A stretch of DNA of 64,000 nucleotides from Neptunicoccus cionae (GTDB lineage: Bacteria > Pseudomonadota > Alphaproteobacteria > Rhodobacterales > Rhodobacteraceae). The stretch lies in assembly GCF_014643735.1 (NCBI RefSeq), contig NZ_BMKA01000006.1:1-64000 (forward strand), given 5' to 3'. The position numbers and the translations under genes were made by a program. Of the stretch, positions 22,605 to 30,948 are shown one piece after another. How positions within the stretch are numbered: the first letter of the stretch is position 1; each line of letters starts with the position of its first letter. The notes beneath the pieces were generated by a model. It worked only from the letters and a program-made list of their open reading frames with translations. It was not told the origin of the DNA and searched no databases.

Positions 22605-25394
22605 ATGACGATTGCACAAACTGTCCCCTCTCAGAACCAGACCTGGCGTGCCTGGCATGATTTTGCAGCGATGGCCAAAGCCCATCCGGGCCGGCCGGCC
22701 CTTCGGGTGGACGGAGTGCGGTACAGCTACGGCCAACTGGCGGAGATGGTCAGTGGTTTTGCCGGTGCGATCCGCGCTGCCACATCAGCAGAACAAGCGC
22801 CGGTCACGGGGTTTTTTGCGGATCGAAGTGTCCAGTCCTATGTCGCGGTGTTGGCAGCGCTGCGCTGTGGCCATGCCTATGTGCCACTGAACCCGAAATT
22901 TCCTGACAGCCGCAATCGTCTGATACTTGAACGTTCGGGTGCGTCCTGTCTGATCGCCTCGCCGCGGGCGCAAGGACGCGGCAAAGCAATTCTGACGACC
23001 GAGACGGATATGACGACACAAGCAGGGGGCGGTGGCGCTCCGGCTCTGATTACTGTGGCGGATATGGTGCCGGAGCCTTTGGAACCGGCACCGCATGACA
23101 ACGGCTATGCCTATGTTCTGTTCACCTCGGGCAGCACCGGCACTCCGAAAGGGGTTGCGATCCGGCATTCCAATCTGGAGGCCTATCTGGAAGCGACGTT
23201 CGCTGCGGTGCCTTACAGTGCAGAAGACCGCTTTTCACAGAACTTCGATCTGACCTTCGATCTGTCGGTGCATGACATGTTCTGTTGCTGGCGCGCGGGC
23301 GGCGAACTGGTTGTTCCGAGCGTGGCGGATCTGGATGATCCGGCGGCTTATGTAAAACGGGAGGGCGTTACGGCGTGGTTCTCGGTGCCTTCTCTGGCGC
23401 AGAAGATCGCTCTACGGGGTAATCTGGACCGTGAAACTCTGGCCGGTTTGCGGATTTCCCTGTTCTGCGGCGAGGCTTTGCCGATGGAACTGGCGCAGAA
23501 CTGGCAGGCGGCAACGGGGCAGGGCGTGGAAAATTGGTACGGCCCGACGGAGGCGACCATTGCCTGCACCCGTTATGTGCTGCCCGCTGCGGGTGCGCCT
23601 GTATCCGAACGTTTTGGTCTCGCCCCGATCGGGCAGGCGCTGCCTGGAATGAAGACTCTTATCTTGCGCGAAGACGGCAGTGCGGCGCCGGTGGGGGACA
23701 CCGGCGAATTGCTGGTATCAGGGCCACAATTGGCGGATGGTTATCTGGCGGACCCTGAAAAAACCGCAGCCGCTTTTGTGGACCTGCCAGAGTTTGGCGG
23801 GCGTTATTATCGCACAGGGGACCGTGTTCTTGCTGATGAAACCGGCGCGATTTTCTTTGTGGACCGGATCGACAACCAGATTAAGATCCGGGGCTATCGT
23901 GTTGAATTGGGTGAAATAGAGGCCGAAATCCGCAATCGCGTAGACGGGTGTTCTGTCGTCGTGACACCGCTGCCGCTGAAATCCGCCACTCCGACAGCGC
24001 TGCTGGCCAGTGTCGAAGGCTGGACAGGGGATACCCGCGCGGTGCTGGAGGATCTCAAACGCGCCTTGCCCGATTATATGGTGCCCACAGACCTGCGCAG
24101 TCTGGGACAGTTCCCTAAGAATGCCAGCGGCAAGATTGATCGCGGGGCCATTGGCGCATTGGTGACAACCAATCCCGCCGCGGCCGCTTCGGGCCAGCCA
24201 AAACGGGTGCGCAAGCAGGTGATCGAACTGGTTCAGGCCATCAATCCGGCCATCTCCCGCGAGCGGATACTGGAGGCTCCGGATCTGATGGAGGCGGGGC
24301 TGGATTCCCTTGCCTTTACCGAATTTACCCTCGCGCTGGAAAAAACCTTCGGCATTGCGCTGAACCAGATGCTGGTGGCGCGGATGTCCGAAATGTCGAT
24401 CCAGAACCTTGTGCCACTGATCAAGCGCCGGATGGAAAACACCCCGATGGCGAAGAGGGGGCCGAAGGGTAAAGCTGGCAACAGCAAAGGTGGTAAAGGA
24501 AGAGGTAAGGGCGCACAGGATTTGAAAAAGACCGTCCACTACCGGGCCCGCCGTGCCGTGGAATGCGTGGACAAGTTTCCCGATTTTGTCGCGGCAGCGC
24601 CCCATCCCCTTGCCCTGTTTATCGGGTCTTCGGGGATGATGTCAGGGGCCGTGGCGCCGGTGATTGAGGCGCGGGCTGCCGAACTGGGGATGCCGGTGAC
24701 GGCGGCCAATCTTGGCACCGGAAAGCTGTCCAACGCGGGGACCACGGAGCTGGCGGAATTTGTCCGTGACACCCTGCGCGCTGCCGGAAAGCCTTTGGCC
24801 TTTGTGATCTACGAAGTGGAGCTGATGCAGATGTCTTCCCTGCCGTCAGGTCGGGAAATCGAGGTGGTAAAAGACTATCTTGACGGGGGCTATGAGGTAG
24901 GTGATCTGCCAAGCCTTGATCCCAATAATATCTGGGATCCGGCAACCGGAGGGACCATTGGTTTGAAGGAGGGGAAGACTCTTTCCGATCCCGAAGGTGT
25001 CAGTGCAAGCGAACCGGACTGGATGAAGAAACGGGCCACAGAAGTGATGGAAACGTATCTGGGGAAGACAGAAATGGTGCCCGCCGAGGCGGATATTTTC
25101 CTGCGTGGTGTCGCTGCAATGAAAGAGATTTGCGACACGGTGATCGGCTTTGTCCATCCGTTGAATGCAGAAGGCATCGCAGAGGCCCGCGCAGCCAATC
25201 CAAACAACAGGTTTGATCCTTTCATCAGGGATCTGGAAACCCGTGGCGGTTTTGACATCCTGCCTCATACGGATTTCGTTCTGGCCGCTGAAGATTACCG
25301 CGACAAGAACCACGTCAATAAAGCGCGCGGTGCTGCTAGTCTGTCACGCCTGTTGGCTGAGGCCGGTGTTAAAGCCTTGAACATCAAAGGTTAA
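22605..25394 (+). CDS. Adenylation-carrier-SGNH fusion (DltA/DltC/DltD-like)
   Basis: A 929-residue, soluble, three-part protein. (i) Residues 15-520: amino-acid adenylation domain, with VLFTSGSTGTPKGVA (171-185), FDLSVHDMF (218-226), FCGEALP (287-293), NWYGPTEATIA (310-320), YYRTGDR (401-407) and NASGKIDRG with the catalytic Lys510. FDLSV and FCGE with Cys288 resemble D-alanine ligase DltA. (ii) 535-608: carrier domain, with GLDSL carrying phosphopantetheine Ser568. (iii) after a Lys/Gly-rich linker (613-640), 645-929: SGNH/DltD-like domain, with GSSG (674-677) and D900-x-x-H903. It probably activates a small amino acid, loads it on the carrier and transfers or releases it. The target is unknown, perhaps the glycan or matrix. 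No separate dltB-like MBOAT gene is in the window. Confidence 0.85.
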   Translation: MTIAQTVPSQNQTWRAWHDFAAMAKAHPGRPALRVDGVRYSYGQLAEMVSGFAGAIRAATSAEQAPVTGFFADRSVQSYVAVLAALRCGHAYVPLNPKFPDSRNRLILERSGASCLIASPRAQGRGKAILTTETDMTTQAGGGGAPALITVADMVPEPLEPAPHDNGYAYVLFTSGSTGTPKGVAIRHSNLEAYLEATFAAVPYSAEDRFSQNFDLTFDLSVHDMFCCWRAGGELVVPSVADLDDPAAYVKREGVTAWFSVPSLAQKIALRGNLDRETLAGLRISLFCGEALPMELAQNWQAATGQGVENWYGPTEATIACTRYVLPAAGAPVSERFGLAPIGQALPGMKTLILREDGSAAPVGDTGELLVSGPQLADGYLADPEKTAAAFVDLPEFGGRYYRTGDRVLADETGAIFFVDRIDNQIKIRGYRVELGEIEAEIRNRVDGCSVVVTPLPLKSATPTALLASVEGWTGDTRAVLEDLKRALPDYMVPTDLRSLGQFPKNASGKIDRGAIGALVTTNPAAAASGQPKRVRKQVIELVQAINPAISRERILEAPDLMEAGLDSLAFTEFTLALEKTFGIALNQMLVARMSEMSIQNLVPLIKRRMENTPMAKRGPKGKAGNSKGGKGRGKGAQDLKKTVHYRARRAVECVDKFPDFVAAAPHPLALFIGSSGMMSGAVAPVIEARAAELGMPVTAANLGTGKLSNAGTTELAEFVRDTLRAAGKPLAFVIYEVELMQMSSLPSGREIEVVKDYLDGGYEVGDLPSLDPNNIWDPATGGTIGLKEGKTLSDPEGVSASEPDWMKKRATEVMETYLGKTEMVPAEADIFLRGVAAMKEICDTVIGFVHPLNAEGIAEARAANPNNRFDPFIRDLETRGGFDILPHTDFVLAAEDYRDKNHVNKARGAASLSRLLAEAGVKALNIKG

Positions 25395-25424
25395 TCCTAA
25401 AGCTCCCAGTTGCATTTCCGGTCG

Positions 25425-25454
25425 CGCGTGCTCTCTTGTTTATAAGAGCACGCG
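25425..25454 (+). terminator. Stem-loop downstream of the adenylation fusion
   Basis: CGCGTGCTCT (25425-25434) and AGAGCACGCG (25445-25454) form an exact 10-bp stem with a 10-base loop, 30 bases after the stop codon. No T-run follows, so it is a stabiliser or a weak/Rho-dependent end rather than a classical terminator. Confidence 0.45.
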
Positions 25455-25614
25455 GGCAGCCAGATGTGTCTGTCATCCTAACCGGCGCTCACGGCGGCTT
25501 CACGCTCAGGTGAAAATAAATTTACTTTTGCACGGAACTTCTCGTGCGATGGTTCGTTGTTTCTTCATCAAGGGCCTGGGGGATAACTGGGCTGGAACTA
25601 AGAAGGAGAAACCC

Positions 25615-26481
25615 GTGAAACATTTTATGATGACGACCGCGACTGCATTGATTCTGGGCACCACCGCATATGGCGAAGCCCACATGGCAGCCTTTCCCGA
25701 AATGACATTTGATGCCACACAGAACCTCAACGCGTCCGAGTTGATCGGCAAGCGGGTTTATGTGAGCGAAGCCGAAATGAACGCGGAAATGACCGTGGCT
25801 GAAGACGGCGAAAAAGAGTGGGACGACATTGGTGAAATCAATGAAATCGTTCTGAACCGCAGCGGCGAAGTTGCTTCTGTGATTGTTGGCGTTGGCGGTC
25901 TGGCCGGTATCGGCGAGAAAGACGTAGCGATCGATATGTCCCAACTGCAATTCGTGTCTGAAGAAGGCGAAGACGCAGACGATTACTTCCTGGTGGTGAA
26001 CTCCAATGTTGCCGCTGTTGGCGAAGCTCCGGCATATGAATCCCACAACCGCGTCATGAAAGACGACGACGCTGTAATGGAAAAAGATGAAAACGCTGTC
26101 GTGAAAAAAGACGATGACATGCAGAACGATGTCGCTGTGAACGACGAGCCGCGCGAAGATATTATGGCGCCAAGCATCGAGCGTGACGGCTACCAGCCTG
26201 TTGTTGCTGACGATATGACAGCCGAAGACCTGACAGGTGCCCGCGTTTACGGTGTAAACGACGAAGATGTTGGTGAAATCAGCGAACTGATCCTGACAGA
26301 CAACGGTAAAGTTGAAAAAGCTGTTATCGACGTAGGTGGTTTCTTGGGCATAGGCGAAAAGCCGGTTGCTGTTAAGATGGACGAACTGACAATCATCCGT
26401 AACGATGCGGGCGACGATCTGCGCGTCTACATCGAAAGCACTGAAGAATCCCTTGAGGGTCGTGCCGAATACGAAGGCTAA
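25615..26481 (+). CDS. Secreted protein with two PRC-barrel domains
   Basis: The start is GTG 25615, six bases after AAGGAG; an upstream extension in the same frame lacks such a site. The 288-residue product has a signal peptide (ALILGTTAYGEA) and two PRC-barrel domains: ELIGKRVYV...GIGEKDVAIDMSQL in the first half and DLTGARVYGV...GIGEKPVAVKMDEL in the second. They are joined by an acidic, Lys/Asp-rich linker (about 140-200) of imperfect repeats such as MEKDENAVVKKDDD. PRC-barrels bind proteins or ligands and are common in alphaproteobacterial envelope proteins, but the exact job is unknown. A strong terminator follows, so it is probably transcribed alone. Confidence 0.87.
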   Translation: MKHFMMTTATALILGTTAYGEAHMAAFPEMTFDATQNLNASELIGKRVYVSEAEMNAEMTVAEDGEKEWDDIGEINEIVLNRSGEVASVIVGVGGLAGIGEKDVAIDMSQLQFVSEEGEDADDYFLVVNSNVAAVGEAPAYESHNRVMKDDDAVMEKDENAVVKKDDDMQNDVAVNDEPREDIMAPSIERDGYQPVVADDMTAEDLTGARVYGVNDEDVGEISELILTDNGKVEKAVIDVGGFLGIGEKPVAVKMDELTIIRNDAGDDLRVYIESTEESLEGRAEYEG

Positions 26482-26526
26482 CCCCTTTGCCAGATGGTGC
26501 ATAGCGCGGTTCTTATAACCGTGCGG

Positions 26527-26556
26527 GGGCTGGGCGTTACGCCCGGCCCTTTTTTT
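26527..26556 (+). terminator. Rho-independent terminator after the PRC-barrel gene
   Basis: GGGCTGGGCG (26527-26536), loop TTA, then CGCCCGGCCC (26540-26549) with one G-T pair, followed directly by seven T. A classical intrinsic terminator 45 bases after the stop codon. Confidence 0.9.
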
Positions 26557-26631
26557 GAACCCGTGTTTCGGACCGGTGTTCAGGAGTTTAATTTCAAGAT
26601 TTAACACCAAAGATTTAAAGGACTTTCCCAG

Positions 26632-27753
26632 ATGCGCCAGCCGCAAACAGACCAGCAACGAATTACCAACCGGATGCTCGGGGTGATTTTGATGCTGATG
26701 TGTTTTGCAGCTCTTTATGTGGCCAAGGATCTGGTTCTGCCGCTTGTGCTCGGGGTGATGCTGGCCCTGACCCTTAGCCCCTTCGTGCGCGCGATCGGGC
26801 GGCTTGGCGTGCCTGTGCCTGTGGCGGCAATTCTGGCCACTTTTGGAATGGCCGCACTGGCCATTACCGGAGTGGCGCTGCTTGGGGGGACGGTGACAAG
26901 CTGGTTTGACGACATCCCCCGCATCACCGAAGAAGTGAAATACAAGCTGCGCGACCTGTCCCATACGCTTCAGGCGGTGAAGGATGCCTCTGAGCAGGTG
27001 GGTAATGTCACCAGTGGCGGGGCCACAGAAGAAACCGAGAAGGTCGTGGTGCAACAGCCCGGCCTGCTGACCGCGGCGGTCAGCAGTCTGGCGGAATTTT
27101 CCACCTCTCTGGTGGTGGGGTTGATCCTTGCACTGTTCCTGCTGTCGTCGGGAAATATGTATTACCTCAAGATCGTAGAGGCACTGCCACGGCGCAGTGA
27201 CAAGAAGCGCGCTTTGCGGATTCTCCACGATATAGAGCGGCGGATGTCCTATTACCTGTTGGCGATCACCACGATCAATGCGGGTCTTGGAGTGTCGGTG
27301 GGGGTGGCTATGTATCTGGTAGGGGTGCCTTATCCGCTGGTTTGGGGGTTGGCGGCCTTTGCACTGAACTTTCTGCCCTACCTTGGCGGCGCGCTAGGCA
27401 CGCTTGGGGTGGCGGCGTTTTCTCTGGTGACGTTTGAAAGCCTGACTTACGCAATGGTGGCCCCGCTGGTCTATTTCACCCTGACCAGTCTGGAAGCACA
27501 GTTCATCACGCCGGTTCTGCTGGGCATACGAATGAAGATGAACACGGTGGCGGTGTTCGTTTCGGTGATCTTCTGGGCCTGGCTTTGGGGTATCCCCGGC
27601 GCACTGATTGCGGTGCCCATTCTGGCGGTGATCAAGACGATCTGCGACCACATAGAGGGACTGTCCACCTTCGGGAACTTCCTGTCGGTGGCGGAAGAAC
27701 CCATAGACCATGAAGCCGCCTGCAAGGACACCCCCGATCCGGAGGGGCATTGA
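26632..27753 (+). CDS. AI-2E family transporter (PerM/TqsA type)
   Basis: A 373-residue polytopic membrane protein of the AI-2 exporter family. There are TM segments near residues 15-30, 33-50, 60-90, and a cluster of five between about 155 and 345. Family marks include VLPLVLGVMLALTLSPFV, the short cytoplasmic or periplasmic part with amphipathic helices (95-150), YLVGVPYPLVWGLAAFALNFLPY, EAQFITPVLLGIRMKMN and PGALIAVPILAVIK. Members export quorum signals or act as ion antiporters; the substrate cannot be read here. ATG 26632 is preceded by AAAGGA. It ends 8 bases before the convergent lipoprotein gene. Confidence 0.92.
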   Translation: MRQPQTDQQRITNRMLGVILMLMCFAALYVAKDLVLPLVLGVMLALTLSPFVRAIGRLGVPVPVAAILATFGMAALAITGVALLGGTVTSWFDDIPRITEEVKYKLRDLSHTLQAVKDASEQVGNVTSGGATEETEKVVVQQPGLLTAAVSSLAEFSTSLVVGLILALFLLSSGNMYYLKIVEALPRRSDKKRALRILHDIERRMSYYLLAITTINAGLGVSVGVAMYLVGVPYPLVWGLAAFALNFLPYLGGALGTLGVAAFSLVTFESLTYAMVAPLVYFTLTSLEAQFITPVLLGIRMKMNTVAVFVSVIFWAWLWGIPGALIAVPILAVIKTICDHIEGLSTFGNFLSVAEEPIDHEAACKDTPDPEGH

Positions 27754-27761
27754 GGGTCGAT

Positions 27762-28550
27762 TCAAAACTCCGCCGCGATCCCGCTTTGCAGTGAAAGGCC
27801 CGCATCGGGATAGTATTTCAACCGGGTGCGCAGTTTTAGGGCTCTGTTGGGTTTCGGGGATGCGTTGTGCAGGCCAAGCCCTACATCCGTATAGATAAAA
27901 CCCGCCGAAGTGCTGGAGCGGTTTTCTACATTCAGCAGGGCGGAATTTATCTGTGTGCGGGTCTGCGCCACGGTGCCGCCGAACCCCATGCCAAACAGTG
28001 AAGACACGAAGTGGGAATGTCGTTTGCGCCAAGCCACTCCGGTTTCCAGTTCCACCCCGTGACTGGCAAAGCGGATGGTTGTCGGGTCTTTCAGAATACC
28101 GGCCCCTTCGGGCAGGACGTAGCGGCTTTTGCCGTAAAACAGGCTCGCGCCTGCGTGGAGGGACAGCGCCCCGCCGAGGGGCTGTTCAACCTGTGCCCCG
28201 AGCCGGATCTGGCGCGACTTTTTTCTATGATAGGGGGTGTCGCTGTCCGGTGAAAGTGTGTCTTCGTCAATGTCTACCACCAGCCCGTCAGCCGCAGGCG
28301 GAGCTGTCGCAGTTCTTGCGGCGGTTTTGGGGGATGGGGTGAAAAATTGTTCTGCGGTGGCTTGCAGAGCTGAAGGGATGAAAAACATATCATCCTGCCC
28401 GTAACCGAGCGTGAAAGACGGCTTTGACGGCGGGGCGGTACCACAGCCCGACAACATCACCAGAAGCAGCCCGAAAGAAAACAAATAAGAAGCGGTAGAT
28501 TGGGCATTATGCAATTGATTTTCCGTTACCGAACTTAATAAGTTATCCAA
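27762..28550 (-). CDS. Lipoprotein with beta-strand-rich, barrel-like body
   Basis: A 262-residue protein whose signal peptide ends in a lipobox with Cys36 (LLVMLSGC). The mature part is Gly-, Ser- and aromatic-rich with alternating strands (GGALSLHAGASLFYGKSRYV, GFIYTDVGLGLHN, LRTRLKYYPDAGLSLQ) and ends in Phe (GIAAEF), as outer-membrane barrels often do. A lipidated N-terminus with a barrel-like body is uncommon. The family is not recognised. It is divergent from the RTX gene at 28598, with a 47-base gap. Confidence 0.62.
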   Translation of the reverse strand: MDNLLSSVTENQLHNAQSTASYLFSFGLLLVMLSGCGTAPPSKPSFTLGYGQDDMFFIPSALQATAEQFFTPSPKTAARTATAPPAADGLVVDIDEDTLSPDSDTPYHRKKSRQIRLGAQVEQPLGGALSLHAGASLFYGKSRYVLPEGAGILKDPTTIRFASHGVELETGVAWRKRHSHFVSSLFGMGFGGTVAQTRTQINSALLNVENRSSTSAGFIYTDVGLGLHNASPKPNRALKLRTRLKYYPDAGLSLQSGIAAEF

Positions 28551-28597
28551 GAGGATTCCCGTTAAAATGGAATTGATTGTTACAAAGGTAAGTTATC

Positions 28598-30874
28598 ATG
28601 GTGCGTATTATAGTGAAATCGGAATTTGGTAAGGGGATTGACGCCGGTTATCTGGAACAGGCACTTCCGGACATGGAAGGCACCTACGGCGATTTGCTCG
28701 GGGATCTGGGCTGGGCTATGGAAAACGGCTTGTCTCCGGTCAGTCTGACTGCCACTGAAATCCGGTTGCGCGGCAGCTCGGATGGGAAGTCACCGTTTCT
28801 TAGTCCTGTCGATTTTGACATCGTGGTTTCGGGTTCGGGGATTTCGCCGGTCAGCAGCATTGACGAACTGGATGATGCGCTGACAGAGGGGATGGCCACA
28901 GGGACATTCAACAAGATCAGCTTTACTGCCAGCAAAGACGCAGGGTTTCCGGGGGATACCAGCTTTGATGATGAAGAATTCCTGACCGTAGATATTGCGA
29001 AATCCGGTTATACCCTGACCTCTGGCGCGCAGGTGATTTCGATCACCGGTTCCGTCATTACCAGCCTTGAAGAACTCAGCGGCGTGGCTGAACTGGCGGA
29101 AGGGCTTGGCGAATATGACAGCCTGTCTGCCAGCGAGCGGTCCTTCCTGCTGAGCAAACTTGCCGATTACGGCATCACCGGTTTCAGCATTGCCAGCGAA
29201 GGTGTTGAGGTTCTGGCCTTTGACGCATCGACGACAGCCATCTCGCTCAGCGTGTTGGGCTATAAATACCAGCTGAACGGCAGCTTCCCGACAGATTTTG
29301 GCGGCGCAGTTCCGATGCTGATGGAAGTAACCGATTTTCTCGACTCCGGCGGCAAGCTGAAATTCAATGATATTGCCGGCTTCAGCGTCAACAACATCCG
29401 TGTCTTCAACCCCGACGGGGATGTGATCCTGAAATCCAAAGGCGGGCTTGGCAACACAGACACCATCGGCGATGCCATCCTGAAATTCGACGGCTCACTT
29501 ATCAAGAACCTGATGGTGGGGGAAAACGGGTCCAACGATCTGGAGTACTACACTCCGGGCGATTATCTGAATGGTACTGGGGGCAAGGACCACATCTTCG
29601 GTCTGGCCGGTCATGACAGCCTGAACGGGGCTGGCGGCAATGATTTCCTGTACGGTGGCAGCGGCAATGATGTGCTGCACGGGGGCGCTGGCAACGACCT
29701 GCTGAACCCCGGCGACAACCTGTCCTACGACCAGATCAATAGTTCTGCTGGCGATGATACGATGGTCTTTTCAGATATGCTGACCGGCTATGTGGATCTG
29801 ACTTATTCCGCCGAATCCAAAGGGATCACAGCCGTTATCGACGGAAACGCAGGCACCGGCACAGTGGTCAAGAAAAGCGGCACCGATACGCTGGTGGATG
29901 TGAATATGCCAATGCAAGCCGCCTATATGCCACCGGAGATCGGCGGTTTCGGGCTGATCGGCACGCAGTTTGCTGACAGTTTCACGGCAACGGTTGCAGA
30001 AAACGGCTGGATGTCTGTCTTTGGCGGCGCTGGCACCGACAGCTTTGATCTGACCATTGAAAGCGGATCAATCCTGCGCCTGTCATTTGACAGCGGATTT
30101 GTTGGCGGAACCGACGGCGCGGATGTCGATGTCGCGGGCGGTGTCATCAATAACGACGGCTATGACAATGTCGAAAGCCTCAATGTGACCTCCAACGGCG
30201 GCCGCTTGGAACTGCAGGGGACAATGTTCAATGACCGTCTGGTGGGCAGCAGTGACGATGAGCGTTTCATTCTGCTGGGCGGAGATGACTATGCCGATGG
30301 CGCGGGCGGCGTGGATCTGGTGCGCTATGACCGCTTTGGCGTGGATTACGTTGATGCCCATCTGGGCAAAAGCAAAGCCACGGGTGTCTGGAGCGGGATG
30401 GAGTTCACCCATAAAATCAAAAACATGGAAGACCTGCGCGGTTCGCGGGACGGCGATGACAAGCTGATCGGAAACGGCAAGGCCAATGAAATCCGCGGCC
30501 GGGGCGGTGATGACAAGCTGATCGGCAAGGGCGGCAAGGACGACCTGCGCGGTGAAGCGGGCGATGATCTGCTGAACGGTGGCGGTGGCCGCGACAGGCT
30601 GACCGGCGGCAGCGGCGATGACGTGTTGCTGGGCAAGAAGGGCAATGACACCTTTGTCTTCAACGGTTCTGCGAATGAAGGCCGTGATACAATCCGCGAT
30701 TTCAAGAACAATCAGGATACGCTGGAAATTTCGGGGGAAAGCTTTGCCGAGCTGAACATCAAGAAATCCGGCGGCGGTTCCGATACGCTGATCACCCTTG
30801 AAAGCGGCACGGAAATCCTGCTGGAAGGCGTTGCCAAATCCCAAATCGACGCGAGCGATTTCGACTTCGTCTAA
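28598..30874 (+). CDS. RTX calcium-binding protein, type I secretion substrate
   Basis: A 758-residue acidic protein without a signal peptide. The N-terminal ~310 residues form a domain I do not recognise (beta-rich, with GSSDGKSPFLSPVDF and repeated ITS/ISL strands). Nonapeptide repeats appear at about 325-375 (GTGGKDHIFGLAGHDSLNG, GGSGNDVLHGGAGNDLL) and again at 625-690 (GGRGGDDKLIG, GGSGDDVLLG), with a beta-rich part between. The end (DTFVFNGS...SDFDFV) is a typical type I signal region. It probably acts as a surface or matrix protein; no enzyme motif is seen. It is convergent with the RTX gene at 30949, sharing a bidirectional terminator. Confidence 0.85.
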   Translation: MVRIIVKSEFGKGIDAGYLEQALPDMEGTYGDLLGDLGWAMENGLSPVSLTATEIRLRGSSDGKSPFLSPVDFDIVVSGSGISPVSSIDELDDALTEGMATGTFNKISFTASKDAGFPGDTSFDDEEFLTVDIAKSGYTLTSGAQVISITGSVITSLEELSGVAELAEGLGEYDSLSASERSFLLSKLADYGITGFSIASEGVEVLAFDASTTAISLSVLGYKYQLNGSFPTDFGGAVPMLMEVTDFLDSGGKLKFNDIAGFSVNNIRVFNPDGDVILKSKGGLGNTDTIGDAILKFDGSLIKNLMVGENGSNDLEYYTPGDYLNGTGGKDHIFGLAGHDSLNGAGGNDFLYGGSGNDVLHGGAGNDLLNPGDNLSYDQINSSAGDDTMVFSDMLTGYVDLTYSAESKGITAVIDGNAGTGTVVKKSGTDTLVDVNMPMQAAYMPPEIGGFGLIGTQFADSFTATVAENGWMSVFGGAGTDSFDLTIESGSILRLSFDSGFVGGTDGADVDVAGGVINNDGYDNVESLNVTSNGGRLELQGTMFNDRLVGSSDDERFILLGGDDYADGAGGVDLVRYDRFGVDYVDAHLGKSKATGVWSGMEFTHKIKNMEDLRGSRDGDDKLIGNGKANEIRGRGGDDKLIGKGGKDDLRGEAGDDLLNGGGGRDRLTGGSGDDVLLGKKGNDTFVFNGSANEGRDTIRDFKNNQDTLEISGESFAELNIKKSGGGSDTLITLESGTEILLEGVAKSQIDASDFDFV

Positions 30875-30894
30875 GACCGCGAACTGATTGAAAC

Positions 30895-30933
30895 AAAAGG
30901 GGCCGCAGTGTGAAACTGCGGCCCCCTTTTTTA
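30895..30933. terminator. Bidirectional Rho-independent terminator
   Basis: GGGGCCGCAGT (30899-30909), loop GTGAA, then ACTGCGGCCCC (30915-30925), with TTTTTT on the right and AAAA on the left. It can end transcription of both convergent RTX genes. Confidence 0.9.
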
Positions 30934-30948
30934 TTGTCTGAGTTCAGC

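Noticed and set aside
24846-25313. 155-codon and 122-codon frames antisense to the adenylation fusion
   Set aside because: They are shadows of a strongly coding sense frame with conserved domain motifs.
25522-27228. Open frame of 568 codons on the minus strand
   Set aside because: It lies opposite the PRC-barrel and AI-2E transporter genes, spans the terminator between them, and has no domain of its own.
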